Positions 1 through 7,542 of a DNA stretch of 34,154 nt are shown piece after piece. The stretch lies in NCBI GenBank assembly GCA_004557855.1, contig SFFJ01000018.1:1-34154 (forward strand). The letters are read 5' to 3'. Source of the stretch: Oscillospiraceae bacterium (GTDB taxonomy: Bacteria; Bacillota; Clostridia; Oscillospirales; Ruminococcaceae). The number at the start of each line of letters is the position of its first letter. Positions within the stretch are counted from its first letter, which is position 1. Under the pieces are notes generated by a model that was not told the origin of the DNA, ran no database searches, and saw only the letters and a program-made list of their open reading frames with translations. The position numbers were made by a program, and so were the translations under genes.

Positions 1-118
1 CGCCGCCGGTGGCGGATGAAGCGAGGCGGAGAATCCGTAGCGGTCGAAAAAATCGAGCGAACGAATAGTGCGAAGATTTTTTCGGGCACCGCAAGGCGGT
101 AAGGACTATGATTGGCCG
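1..118. repeat. dispersed repeat, family R1, copy 1
   Basis: About 118 bp that recurs at 504-621 with roughly 95% identity. It holds an inverted repeat, CGAAAAAATC paired with GATTTTTTCG, separated by about 20 bases and enclosed by CGGT/ACCG. Short ORFs crossing it look spurious. The repeat runs off the left edge, so its true start is not seen. Confidence 0.8.
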
Positions 119-183
119 AAAGATGAGCCGCTGACCCATGGTTATGGTTAGCGGGGCTGGCGGTTTGCAGGAGAAGGGAGGGC

Positions 184-435
184 GTTCCCCTCCCCCGAAG
201 CGGGGGAGGTTGGGAGGGGGCAGATGTGTCACAGACACCTTATTAAGCCCGTCTGCGTGCAGTACGGAAGGCTTTTTTCGCAGAAAAAACGCCTTTCGTA
301 TCCAGCGCAGCAGGGCGCCGGAAAGGGGTTTGTCAAGGGGGAATCTGTCCCCCTTGACCCGCTTTTGGTTCCTTTTGGCGGTGCAAAAGGAACGCCCCGG
401 CGGCGAGCCGTACAGATTATGATAACTAAAAGGCT
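184..435 (+). repeat. multi-hairpin dispersed element, family R2, copy 1
   Basis: A chain of hairpins with conserved linkers. They are a C-rich/G-rich hairpin near 187-212, a hairpin flanked by GCAGTACGG and CGTATCCAGCGCAGC (about 260-304), GTCAAGGGGG/CCCCCTTGAC (332-358), and GTTCCTTTTG/CAAAAGGAAC (368-393). The same order with different stem sequences is found on the minus strand at 33635-33866, and the first part again at 33978-34154. No protein-coding gene is credible here. Confidence 0.7.
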
Positions 436-503
436 TGCGCCGCCGATAGGCGATATCCCACTATTACCTAACGGGTCGCGGGGGGTGGGGATTCGGAGCC
501 GAG

Positions 504-621
504 CGCCGCCGGCGGCGGATGCAGCGAGGCGGAGAATCCGTAGCGGTCGAAAAAATCGAGCAAACGAATAGTGCGAAGGTTTTTTCGGGCACCGCAAGGC
601 GGTAAGGACTGCGATTTGCCG
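504..621. repeat. dispersed repeat, family R1, copy 2
   Basis: Second copy of the repeat at 1-118. One change in the right arm of its inverted repeat (GATTTTTTCG to GGTTTTTTCG) turns a pair into a G-T wobble and so keeps the stem. The remainder of 1-720 holds no gene that I can support. Confidence 0.8.
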
Positions 622-677
622 AGGAAGTATCCCGCCGATAGGCGAGCAGAGGCTGTGTCATGCCCATCTGCCGGAAG

Positions 678-704
678 GCAAAACCCCGCCGTGGGGGCGG
701 GGTT
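678..704 (-). terminator. intrinsic terminator of the sigma/anti-sigma pair
   Basis: Reading the minus strand, AACCCCGCC and GGCGGGGTT form a perfect 9-bp stem around a 5-base loop, followed by T residues. It lies about 20 bases after the anti-sigma stop codon. Confidence 0.8.
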
Positions 705-724
705 GGGCTCGGCTTTATGGGGGA

Positions 725-1933
725 TCAGTCGTCCTTCTCTATCTCCTGCTTGAGGAGGGCGCCGGTGGTGGCGTCGAATTTGAAGCTGTACTCCATTTTT
801 CCGGCTTTGAATTCGACCTCATAGACCAGCTTGCCGTCCTCGATCTCCAGCTTGACGTCCATATCGCAGCTGATGTTTTCGCTCAAGCCCAGATACTTGA
901 GAACCTTGGCCTTTATCTTGGCGTAGTCGAGCTGATCCGGCGACGGGAGCTGCGGGAGCTGCCCGGCGGAGGTGCCGGTGCCGGCTGTGCCTTCCCGCTT
1001 GCTTTCCAAAACGGTGCCGGTATAGGCATCGATCTTATACTCGAACTCCTCGCCGGTTTCGCTTGTCAGCTCGACCTCGTAGTGGGCGGGGATTTCGTCC
1101 AGCTCCGGGTCGACCTCGCTATACAGCAGTTTGGCGGTGGTCGTCTTGGTGTAGGCGGCCGTTGCGATCTCCAGCGCTTTTTCCTTGCCGATGGGCATGG
1201 CGGGCGCGCCCGCTTCCGCAAGGTCCTTGAGCTCCTCGACCGAGAGCTTTGCAAGCTCCTCGAACTTCAATCCGGCATTGAGGGTGAGGACGCGGTTGAT
1301 CAGCGCCGCCTTGCCGGTGGAGATGTTATTTTCCCGCGCCTGCTGCTCCAGCTTTTTATCCTGCGGGAGCGTCTGGGTCAGGACGGCGGCCTTGGCTGCT
1401 TCGGTTTGCAGGGTCACATCCACGATGCTTGCCAGCTCGCTGCGGAGCTTTTCCGCACGCTCGGTGTTCTTATCCTCCACCGAGATCATGATGGCGGAGG
1501 AGATGCTATCGAGGTAGCCGTTGCGCACAAGGCTGCCCACGATGGCATTGACCGCCACCTCGAGTTTGGCGCCCTTGAGGTCGGCACCCTCGCCCATTTC
1601 CGCCAGGATGGCCTTGGCGTCGTCATTGAGGGGGGTGCAGGAAAGCACCTTTTCGCTGCTGTTCACCTTCAATTCAATGCTGGGGTTGACATCCAGCGAA
1701 ACCACCGTTGCCACCGCATTGGCCTGCTGCAGCAGCACGGCGGCTCCGACCAGAATGACTGCGAGGCAGGCAGCTGCTGCCATGATCCATTTTTTCGTTG
1801 CTGTTTTCGTATTCGGCATATTGATTACCGTTCCTTTCCGCATTTCACAGCGGGAGAGAACGCCGTTTACATCGTCCGGGGCGGTTTTTTCCACCGCCGA
1901 GGCCAGCCGCTGTTCCATTCTTTCATTGGTCAT
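725..1933 (-). CDS. RsgI-like membrane anti-sigma factor with PepSY repeats
   Basis: A 402-residue single-pass membrane protein. Residues 1-48 are cytoplasmic and 49-69 form the membrane helix. They are followed by an extracellular segment with SLDVNPSIELKVN (residues 79-91), which matches the conserved peri-membrane domain of RsgI proteins; the Asn83-Pro84 bond corresponds to the known RsgI self-cleavage site. The C-terminal half has two PepSY-like modules (about 250-320 and 335-400). Its ATG overlaps the stop of the sigma gene by four bases (ATGA), so the two are probably translationally coupled and it likely holds that sigma factor inactive. The short cytoplasmic part does not resemble the RsgI domain that binds SigI, and the partner is an ECF sigma, so the pairing is unusual. 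The signal sensed is unknown. Confidence 0.8.
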   Translation of the reverse strand: MTNERMEQRLASAVEKTAPDDVNGVLSRCEMRKGTVINMPNTKTATKKWIMAAAACLAVILVGAAVLLQQANAVATVVSLDVNPSIELKVNSSEKVLSCTPLNDDAKAILAEMGEGADLKGAKLEVAVNAIVGSLVRNGYLDSISSAIMISVEDKNTERAEKLRSELASIVDVTLQTEAAKAAVLTQTLPQDKKLEQQARENNISTGKAALINRVLTLNAGLKFEELAKLSVEELKDLAEAGAPAMPIGKEKALEIATAAYTKTTTAKLLYSEVDPELDEIPAHYEVELTSETGEEFEYKIDAYTGTVLESKREGTAGTGTSAGQLPQLPSPDQLDYAKIKAKVLKYLGLSENISCDMDVKLEIEDGKLVYEVEFKAGKMEYSFKFDATTGALLKQEIEKDD

Positions 1934-2502
1934 CGGGCGTCATCTCCTTCCAGATAAGCTCGCATCTTTTTTAATGCTCTGTTGTATTTTGACAGGACGG
2001 TGGACAAGGGCAGTTCCAGCAGCGCTGCGATCTCCCGGTGCTTGAGCCCCGTGACCGCATGGAGCAGGATGATGCGCCGTTCCTCCTCGCCGAGGGTGGC
2101 CAGCGCCTGCTGCAAAAGGACCCGCTCCTCGGCATCAAGGCCGGTTTGCTGCGCCGGGATGGCGTCCCATTGCTCCTCCTCGAGGGTGGTATTGCGGCCC
2201 TCCCGCCGCAGGTGCATCAGGCAGAGATTGCGGCATACCGTCAGCAGCCAACCCATCGGGGAGCCGGTGGGGCGGTACCGGTGGGCGCAGTCCCACACCT
2301 GCACGTAGACATCCTGCGTGACGTCCTGCGCGGTATGCGCATTTTTGAGGTAGGAAAGCGCCAGGCCGTAAACGGCGGTGCGGGTGCGGCGGTATAATTC
2401 CGCCAGCGCCTCGCGCTCTCCGGCGGCGATGCGGCAAAGCAGCGCCTGCAGTTCCTGCCGCTCCTGCGGGGGGTATTCGGTTATCATCAGCATACTGAAC
2501 AT
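1930..2502 (-). CDS. ECF-type RNA polymerase sigma factor
   Basis: A 190-residue sigma-70 family protein. Region 2 is seen in the stretch ending TAQDVTQDVYVQVWD and the following GWLLTVCRNLCLMHLRR. Region 4, a helix-turn-helix, is seen in LKHREIAALLELPLSTVLSK. Regions 1 and 3 are absent, as in ECF sigmas. I chose the ATG at 2500-2502, which has AGGAG upstream; the GTG at 2535 would place that ribosome binding site inside the gene. It overlaps the downstream anti-sigma gene by four bases and probably forms a membrane-controlled switch with it. Target genes are unknown. The 10-base sequence AAACCGTCCG occurs twice upstream (2540-2549 and 2573-2582, minus strand). Confidence 0.9.
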   Translation of the reverse strand: MFSMLMITEYPPQERQELQALLCRIAAGEREALAELYRRTRTAVYGLALSYLKNAHTAQDVTQDVYVQVWDCAHRYRPTGSPMGWLLTVCRNLCLMHLRREGRNTTLEEEQWDAIPAQQTGLDAEERVLLQQALATLGEEERRIILLHAVTGLKHREIAALLELPLSTVLSKYNRALKKMRAYLEGDDAR

Positions 2503-2568
2503 AGGCTTTTGTCTCCTGTCATCCGTGTAATGCACGAAACGGACGGTTTATTGCGGGGGGTGGAAAAC

Positions 2569-3141
2569 TTATCGGACGGTTTGGGCCTGACATAATGCAT
2601 CGATCATGGCATTGATGCCCATTTGTGCCGTATGGCAGCCGGCGGTTTTTCTGAAGGCAGGCGTGTAATAGATGTTTTTACCGGCATCAAAGCAATAGCT
2701 TTCGGCGGTCAGGTCTTTCGTTTCATCCGCCAACAGGTCATTCCCGAGAAAGAGGCGCAGGAAGTCGATCCCTGCGCACATGGCGGCGATCGGCTTTCTA
2801 CTGCTGACGAAATGCGTCATGCATGCCTTTACCCTCTCGGAATTTCTGTAATTGTTCAATAGGCCGAGCCCGCCGGGGATGATTAACGCGCCGTATTCCT
2901 CAAGATCGATTTCGCGGATTTCCCTGATGCGCCCTCTGCCGATGCGGGCTGCTTCTATAAGGATATTCCGCTTTTCCGCCGTCTGCTCCGTCAGGTGGTC
3001 GATCGACGGGACCGAGACCCCTTCCGCAACGGGGGTGTAGTCGCAGCCGTGTTGATCGAGGGCTGTATAGGTCAAAATGACCTCCTCTATACATGAGCCA
3101 TCGCCAAGCCCGCAGCCGGCGAGTAAAACCAGATACTTCAT
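2569..3141 (-). CDS. elbB: ElbB-like DJ-1/PfpI family glyoxalase
   Basis: 190 residues. The order GCGLGDGSCIEE, then IDHLTEQTAEKRNILIEAAR, then ALIIPGG follows ElbB of enterobacteria. The nucleophile-elbow cysteine is Cys122 in AAMCAGIDFL. ElbB proteins belong to the DJ-1 superfamily and show glyoxalase activity, converting glyoxal-type aldehydes to acids without a cofactor; the physiological role is not settled. The start is the ATG at 3139-3141, preceded by GGAGGTGG six bases away; an in-frame upstream ATG lies before the promoter -10 and is unlikely. At 190 residues it is somewhat shorter than the roughly 217 of the E. coli protein. It has its own promoter and precedes the sigma gene by 66 bp. 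Confidence 0.85.
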   Translation of the reverse strand: MKYLVLLAGCGLGDGSCIEEVILTYTALDQHGCDYTPVAEGVSVPSIDHLTEQTAEKRNILIEAARIGRGRIREIREIDLEEYGALIIPGGLGLLNNYRNSERVKACMTHFVSSRKPIAAMCAGIDFLRLFLGNDLLADETKDLTAESYCFDAGKNIYYTPAFRKTAGCHTAQMGINAMIDALCQAQTVR

Positions 3142-3175
3142 TCTTCCACCTCCGCAGATTGTGTTTTGTTCTTTT

Positions 3176-3204
3176 ATCTTATCATGCTGCTGTGCGAAAG
3201 GCAA
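3176..3204 (-). promoter_or_regulatory. predicted sigma-A promoter of elbB
   Basis: On the minus strand TTGCCT (-35), a 17-base spacer and TAAGAT (-10) lie 35-63 bases before the elbB start codon. Confidence 0.6.
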
Positions 3205-3234
3205 GGCTGCGGCCGCAAGGGCGCAGCCCGCCCG

Positions 3235-3317
3235 CCCCCGCAGGGACGGCGGCGGAGCCGCCGGGACGGGCGAAGCCCGTCAGGCCCTTCCCGCAGGGAA
3301 GGGCTCCCCTGCGGGGG
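3235..3317. repeat. cloverleaf GC element 1
   Basis: Outer arms CCCCCGCAGGG (3235-3245) and CCCTGCGGGGG (3307-3317) are complementary. They enclose three hairpins: CGGCGGC-GGA-GCCGCCG (3247-3263), GACGGGC-GAA-GCCCGTC (3265-3281) and GCCCTTCCC-GCA-GGGAAGGGC (3284-3304). Elements 3, 4 and 5 are close sequence relatives. It fills part of the gene-free gap between elbB and coaX. Confidence 0.85.
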
Positions 3318-3376
3318 TGGAGCGGGGGGAGGGATGGGGTGGTTTTAGGTGCGGGGTTTGCGGGGGGAGGAGGCTT

Positions 3377-3457
3377 GGGGCGCAGCCCGCCCGCCGCAGG
3401 CGGGCAAGCGGCCGGAGGCCGCTTCGGCGGCGCGGAGCGCCGCCGGGGCTGCGCCCC
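3377..3457. repeat. cloverleaf GC element 2
   Basis: Outer arms GGGGCGCAGCCC (3377-3388) and GGGCTGCGCCCC (3446-3457). Three hairpins abut with no unpaired base: GCCCGCC-GCA-GGCGGGC (3389-3405), AAGCGGCC-GGA-GGCCGCTT (3406-3424) and CGGCGGCGC-GGA-GCGCCGCCG (3425-3445). Arm sequences differ from element 1; the fold is the same. Confidence 0.88.
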
Positions 3458-3486
3458 TATCCCCTGCCCTGCCGGGGGTGGGCCTG

Positions 3487-3519
3487 AAAAGGGAAGCTCC
3501 CACCCCGGAAGGTGGGAGC
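3487..3519 (-). terminator. terminator after coaX
   Basis: A 9-bp stem GCTCCCACC/GGTGGGAGC, followed on the minus strand by TTCCCTTTT, 14 bases past the coaX stop. Confidence 0.7.
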
Positions 3520-3532
3520 GAAAAGGCGGGGG

Positions 3533-4315
3533 TCAGTGCTGTTTGGGCGGGGTGTTGCGGCGGTAGATGGCAAGCAGGCCGTCCAGCAGCAGGTCCTGGT
3601 CCAGGATGATATTGGTGCGGCAATGCGGTACGATGGCGGGGGAAAGCCCGCCGCAGGCAACGATGGTGGGGACGTCGCCGAGCTCCTCCCGGTAACGCTC
3701 GATGAGGCCATCGACCATGCAGGCGGTGCCCAGTACCACGCCGGAAAGCATGCAGTCCACGGTGTTGGTGCCGATGGTTTTGATTTTTCCGGCACCGAGG
3801 CCGATGGAGGGCAGCAGCGAGGCAGAGCCGGACAGCGCCTCCAGCGAGATTTTGACGCCGGGGAGGATGGCGCCGCCGATAAAGCTGCGGTCCTCGGTAA
3901 CGACGGTGATTTTGGTAGCGGTGCCCAGATCGATGATGATGGCGGGCAGGGGGTATTTTTCCGCTGCGCCGACGGCGGTACAGGCCAGGTCCGCACCGAG
4001 GGAGGCAGGCTCATCGATGCGGATATTAAGGCCGGTTTTGACGCCGGGGCCGACCACGATGGTGGGGATCTCCCCCAAAATGCGGACGGCATCGCTGAAA
4101 ACGGTGGTGAGCGCCGGTACGACCGAGGAGATGGCGGCACCCGTCAGCCGGGCGGCATCGAAGCGGTGCAGGGCGAAAATTTGCGAAAGCAGGACGGCAT
4201 ATTCCGTTTCGCTGCGCAGGGGATCGGTCTTGGCGCGGGCGGTAAAGAGAGGGGTTTTGCCCTCGTAGACGCCGAAGCAGATATTGGAATTGCCGATATC
4301 AATGGTGAGGATCAT
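3533..4315 (-). CDS. coaX: type III pantothenate kinase
   Basis: 260 residues; phosphorylates pantothenate with ATP in the first step of coenzyme A synthesis, in the cytoplasm. The N-terminal MILTIDIGNSN is the phosphate-1 motif of the ASKHA fold used by CoaX. Further family motifs are GADLACTAVGAAEKY, IIIDLGTATKITVV, GGAILPGVKISLEAL and the late IVACGGLSP. CoaX enzymes are feedback-insensitive to CoA and need a monovalent cation. The start at 4313-4315 is set by GGAGA upstream; a longer form beginning MCPAAPVKGD lacks a ribosome binding site. It lies 14 bp after mrp and is probably cotranscribed with it. A hairpin terminator follows. Confidence 0.95.
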   Translation of the reverse strand: MILTIDIGNSNICFGVYEGKTPLFTARAKTDPLRSETEYAVLLSQIFALHRFDAARLTGAAISSVVPALTTVFSDAVRILGEIPTIVVGPGVKTGLNIRIDEPASLGADLACTAVGAAEKYPLPAIIIDLGTATKITVVTEDRSFIGGAILPGVKISLEALSGSASLLPSIGLGAGKIKTIGTNTVDCMLSGVVLGTACMVDGLIERYREELGDVPTIVACGGLSPAIVPHCRTNIILDQDLLLDGLLAIYRRNTPPKQH

Positions 4316-4329
4316 GGCGCAGTCTCCTT

Positions 4330-5151
4330 TCACTGGGGCAGCAGGGCACAAAGACGGTCGGCGGCGGGCTGCATGAAGTCGCCCTCAAACAGCTCGATGG
4401 TGCCCGAGTCCATCTGCGAAGCGAGGGCCGGCTGAATGGGCAGGCGGGCCAGCACCGGGATGTGGTGCTGCGCTGCGATGCGGTCAAGGTGGCTTTCGCC
4501 GAAGACGGCGTGCTGCTTGCCGCAGTCGGGGCAGGTGTAGGTGCTCATATTCTCAATGACGCCGAGGAGGGGGATATCCATCATTTCGGCCATTTTTACC
4601 GCTTTTTCGACGATCATGCCGACGAGCTGCTGCGGGGTGGTGACGACGATGATACCATCCACCGGGAGGGACTGGAATACGGTAAGGGGGACATCGCCGG
4701 TGCCGGGGGGCATATCGACGAACATGAAGTCCACGTCCTTCCAGTAGACATCGGTCCAGAACTGGCCGACCGCCCCGGCAATGACCGGGCCGCGCCAGAC
4801 GACGGGATCGCTTTCCTGCTCCAGCAGCAGGTTGATGGACATGACCTGGGTACCGAAGCGGGAGACGGCGGGCAGCATGACCTCGCCGAGGCTTTCGGCC
4901 TTTTCCCGGATGCCGAACGCCTGCGGGATGCTGGGGCCAGTGATATCGGCATCGAGGATGGCGGTGCGGTAGCCCAGCCGCTGCATACTGACGGCCAGCA
5001 GGCTGGTGACGAGGGATTTGCCGACGCCGCCCTTGCCGCTGACGACGCCGATGACCTTTTTGACACTGCTCATTTCATTGAGCTTTTTGGAGAAATCCTG
5101 CTCGGAGCCGCAATCGTGGCCGCAGGAGCTGCAATCGTGGGTACAGCCCAT
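4330..5151 (-). CDS. mrp: Mrp/NBP35-family Fe-S cluster carrier ATPase
   Basis: 273 residues. An unusual cysteine-rich leader (MGCTHDCSSCGHDCGSE) is followed by the deviant Walker A loop SGKGGVGKS (residues 38-46), the switch motif DADITGPS, the DMPPGTGD motif and the C-terminal CPDC pair, through which Mrp dimers bind a bridging 4Fe-4S cluster. Members of this family deliver Fe-S clusters to target proteins. The N-terminal CxxxCxxC-type cysteines resemble NBP35-like forms seen in anaerobes and may hold a second cluster; this is inference. GGAGG precedes the ATG. A pair of cloverleaf elements lies upstream and coaX follows directly. Confidence 0.93.
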   Translation of the reverse strand: MGCTHDCSSCGHDCGSEQDFSKKLNEMSSVKKVIGVVSGKGGVGKSLVTSLLAVSMQRLGYRTAILDADITGPSIPQAFGIREKAESLGEVMLPAVSRFGTQVMSINLLLEQESDPVVWRGPVIAGAVGQFWTDVYWKDVDFMFVDMPPGTGDVPLTVFQSLPVDGIIVVTTPQQLVGMIVEKAVKMAEMMDIPLLGVIENMSTYTCPDCGKQHAVFGESHLDRIAAQHHIPVLARLPIQPALASQMDSGTIELFEGDFMQPAADRLCALLPQ

Positions 5152-5216
5152 GGGGATGACCTCCTTGTGGTTGGGGTGGGTGATTATGGGGTGGTGCGGG
5201 GGGAAGCGGGTGCGCC

Positions 5217-5299
5217 CCCCCGCAGGGGCGGCGGCGGAGCCGCCGGGACGGGCGCAGCCCGTCAGGCCCTTCCCGCAGGGAAGGGCTCCCCTGCGGGGG
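5217..5299. repeat. cloverleaf GC element 3
   Basis: Outer arms CCCCCGCAGGGG (5217-5228) and CCCCTGCGGGGG (5288-5299). Inner hairpin loops are GGA, GCA and GCA. Nearly identical to element 4, 142 bp away, which suggests recent duplication or conversion. Confidence 0.88.
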
Positions 5300-5358
5300 T
5301 GGGGGGATGCTGGGTTGGGTAAGTGCAGGGGTGGCGCAGGGGGGGGGAGCGGTGCGCC

Positions 5359-5441
5359 CCCCCGCAGGGGCGGCGGCGCAGCCGCCGGGACGGGCGCAGC
5401 CCGTCAGGCCCTTCCCGCAGGGAAGGGCTCCCCTGCGGGGG
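5359..5441. repeat. cloverleaf GC element 4
   Basis: Outer arms CCCCCGCAGGGG (5359-5370) and CCCCTGCGGGGG (5430-5441). Inner loops are GCA, GCA and GCA; the only clear change from element 3 is GGA to GCA in the first loop. With element 3 it fills most of the 328-bp gap between proS and mrp; no gene is visible there. Confidence 0.88.
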
Positions 5442-5479
5442 TGGGTGGCCGGCGGCAGCTGAAAACGGTAAGGGGAGGA

Positions 5480-6916
5480 TCAATAGGCCTTGCCCCAGAT
5501 GATCATGTGCTTGGCGGGCTTGCCGCAGCAGACGCAGGTGGCACCGAGGTCTTCCTGCTCCAGCGGCATGCAGCGGCTGGTGACGCCGATCTCGTCCTTC
5601 ATGCACAGCTCGCAAGCGAGGTCACCGCACCACATGGTTTTATAGAAGCCGTTGGTGCCGTCTGCGACCTTGTGCATTTCGTCCATATCGTGGGCGATGT
5701 AGGTATTGGCTTCGCGGTTGGCGAGGGCTTTCTGATAGAGGCTGTCGTGGATCTCCTGCAGCAGGCGGGCGATCTCGGTTTCGAGGTCCTCCAGCTTGAC
5801 GAAGGTCTTTTCACGGTTATCCCGGCGAACCAGCACGCACTGGCCGGCTTCGATATCCTTGGGGCCGATCTCCAGACGCAGCGGGACGCCCTTCATCTCG
5901 TACTGGGCGAACTTCCAGCCGGGGCTGTTTTCGGAAAGGTCGATATCGGTGCGGAAGGATTTTTTAAGGCGGTCGCAGAGAGCGGAGGCGGTTTCGGCAA
6001 CGCCCTCCTTATGCTGGGCGATGGGCACCACCATGACCTGCACGGGGGCGATGGCGGGCGGCAGCACCAGACCGTTATTATCGCCGTGGGTCATGATGAT
6101 GGCGCCGATGATGCGGGTGGACATGCCCCAACTGGTCTGGTGGGGGTATTGCAGGGTATTGCTGCGGTCGGTGAACTGGATATCGAAGGCACGGGCGAAG
6201 CCGTCCCCGAAGTAGTGGGAGGTGGCGCTTTGCAGGCTCTTGCCGTCGTGCATCATGGCCTCGATGGTATAGGTCTGCTCGGCACCCGCGAATTTTTCCT
6301 TATCGGTCTTGACGCCCTTGACGATGGGGATGGCCAGGTATTTTTCGCACATTTCGGCATAGATATTCAGCATCCGCACCGTTTCGGCCTTGGCTTCCTC
6401 GGCGGTCTCGTGCATGGTGTGGCCCTCCTGCCACAGGAATTCGGCGCTGCGCAGGAAGGGGCGGGTGGTTTTTTCCCAGCGCATGACGCTGCACCACTGG
6501 TTATACAGCTTGGGCAGGTCGCGGTAGCTGTGGATGATGTGGGAATAGTGCTCGCAGAACAGCGTTTCGCTGGTGGGGCGTACGCACAGGCGCTCCTCCA
6601 GCTTTTCCTCGCCGCCCATGGTGACCCATGCCACCTCGGGGGCGAAGCCCTCTACGTGGTCCTTTTCCTTTTGCAGCAGGCTTTCCGGGATAAGCATGGG
6701 CATATAGACGTTCTGGTGGCCGGTGGCCTTGAACATCCCGTCGAGGATATGCTGGATATTCTCCCAGATGGCGTAGCCGTAGGGGCGGATGATCATGCAG
6801 CCGCGGACGCTGCCGTAATCGACCAGCTCGGCCTTTTTAACGACGTCGGTATACCATTGTGCGAAATCGTCCTCCATCGAGGTGATTTCGGCTACCATTT
6901 TCTTTTGATCTGCCAT
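5480..6916 (-). CDS. proS: prolyl-tRNA synthetase, archaeal/eukaryotic type
   Basis: 478 residues; charges tRNA-Pro with proline. Class II motifs are visible: the motif 2 region around FLRSAEFLWQEGHTMHETAEEA, and a TSWGMSTRIIGA segment leading to motif 3. The bacterial editing insertion is absent and the C-terminal extension ends in CVCCGKPAKHMIIWGKAY, as in the short archaeal/eukaryotic (type 3) enzymes also found in some Clostridia. The start is the ATG at 6914-6916, with GGGAG upstream. It is transcribed alone from a promoter at 6956-6983; no T-box is visible in the 40-base leader. Cys residues late in the protein may bind zinc, as in archaeal-type ProRS. Confidence 0.95.
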   Translation of the reverse strand: MADQKKMVAEITSMEDDFAQWYTDVVKKAELVDYGSVRGCMIIRPYGYAIWENIQHILDGMFKATGHQNVYMPMLIPESLLQKEKDHVEGFAPEVAWVTMGGEEKLEERLCVRPTSETLFCEHYSHIIHSYRDLPKLYNQWCSVMRWEKTTRPFLRSAEFLWQEGHTMHETAEEAKAETVRMLNIYAEMCEKYLAIPIVKGVKTDKEKFAGAEQTYTIEAMMHDGKSLQSATSHYFGDGFARAFDIQFTDRSNTLQYPHQTSWGMSTRIIGAIIMTHGDNNGLVLPPAIAPVQVMVVPIAQHKEGVAETASALCDRLKKSFRTDIDLSENSPGWKFAQYEMKGVPLRLEIGPKDIEAGQCVLVRRDNREKTFVKLEDLETEIARLLQEIHDSLYQKALANREANTYIAHDMDEMHKVADGTNGFYKTMWCGDLACELCMKDEIGVTSRCMPLEQEDLGATCVCCGKPAKHMIIWGKAY

Positions 6917-6955
6917 AATTTTTGTTCTCCCTTTCGGTAGGATATATACCACTTT

Positions 6956-6983
6956 ATTATACGGATTTTTGCGGCGTTTGCAA
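6956..6983 (-). promoter_or_regulatory. predicted promoter of proS
   Basis: Minus strand TTGCAA, 16-base spacer, TATAAT, ending 39 bases before the proS ATG. Confidence 0.65.
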
Positions 6984-7033
6984 GGGATTGCGGGGATTTT
7001 AGGGGGAAAAGGGGGCGGGGCGGGTAGCGGGGG

Positions 7034-7114
7034 CCCCGCAGGGGCGGCGGCGGAGCCGCCGGGACGGGCGCAGCCCGTCAGGACCGTTCCCGCAGGGAAG
7101 GGCCCCCTGCGGGG
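7034..7114. repeat. cloverleaf GC element 5
   Basis: Outer arms CCCCGCAGGGG (7034-7044) and CCCCTGCGGGG (7104-7114). Loops GGA, GCA and GCA. Close to elements 1, 3 and 4, but the third hairpin is degenerate (a G-G mismatch). Confidence 0.82.
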
Positions 7115-7173
7115 GTGGGTGGGCGGCGGGCGGGTGCATGGGGGTGGTTTGTGCGTGGAGTTGGTTTGTGCGT

Positions 7174-7251
7174 GGGGCGCAGCCCCGGCGGCGGAGCCGC
7201 CGCGGCGGCCGTAGGCCGCCGAGCCGTCCGGAGGGCGGCGGGCTGCGCCCC
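7174..7251. repeat. cloverleaf GC element 6
   Basis: Outer arms GGGGCGCAGCCC (7174-7185) and GGGCTGCGCCCC (7240-7251), the same outer arms as element 2. Different hairpins follow: CGGCGGC-GGA-GCCGCCG, CGGCGGCC-GTA-GGCCGCCG and GCCGTCC-GGA-GGGCGGC (one T-G wobble). Confidence 0.85.
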
Positions 7252-7283
7252 GGCGGAAGGTGCGGGAGGGCAGGCTTGGGCGG

Positions 7284-7361
7284 GGCGGGCGGTGAAGCCG
7301 CCGGGGGGTGGGTGCAGGGGGAGGCGGGCGGTGAAGCCGCCGGGGGGTGGGTGCAGGGGGA
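7284..7361. repeat. two tandem 39-bp units
   Basis: Two adjacent 39-bp copies (7284-7322 and 7323-7361). Each contains a GGCGGT-GAA-GCCGCC-type hairpin and the run GGTGGGTGCAGGGGG. The same TGCAGGGG-type string lies directly 5' of several cloverleaf elements. Confidence 0.85.
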
Positions 7362-7365
7362 GGCG

Positions 7366-7460
7366 GGCCCGCAGGGCCGCCCCGGCCGAAGGCCGGGGCG
7401 TAGGGGGCGGCCGCAGGCCGCCCCCGAAAGCCGCCCGGAGGGCGGCTTGCCCTGCGGGCC
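7366..7460. repeat. cloverleaf GC element 7
   Basis: Outer arms GGCCCGCAGGGC (7366-7377) and GCCCTGCGGGCC (7449-7460). Hairpins CCCCGGCC-GAA-GGCCGGGG, GGGGGCGGCC-GCA-GGCCGCCCCC and AGCCGCCC-GGA-GGGCGGCT. Elements 5-7 and the 39-bp units fill the 755-bp gap between proS and htrA; no coding gene is supported there. Confidence 0.87.
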
Positions 7461-7542
7461 GTGGGGCGGGGTATGCAGGGGCGGGACGGGAAAGCGTACC
7501 ATGCACCGGACGGCAGGCAGCCCGGGCTTCAAAAAAACTTTA

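Noticed and set aside
3205..3500. Short open frames in the GC elements that could encode Arg/Pro/Gly-rich peptides
   Set aside because: Frames are open on both strands only because of the high GC content. There are no ribosome binding sites, except for the special case of the PHP gene.
5006..6940. A 644-residue plus-strand frame opposite proS that spans two repeat elements
   Set aside because: proS on the other strand is certain, and the frame includes translated repeats.
6917..7030. T-box leader before proS
   Set aside because: The transcript leader from the predicted promoter is only about 40 bases, and no AGGGTGGNACCGCG-like sequence is seen.
7034..7460. Possible CRISPR array in the repeat-rich stretch
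   Set aside because: Units have no constant repeat separated by unique spacers of one length, the repeats are nested palindromes, and no cas genes are present.
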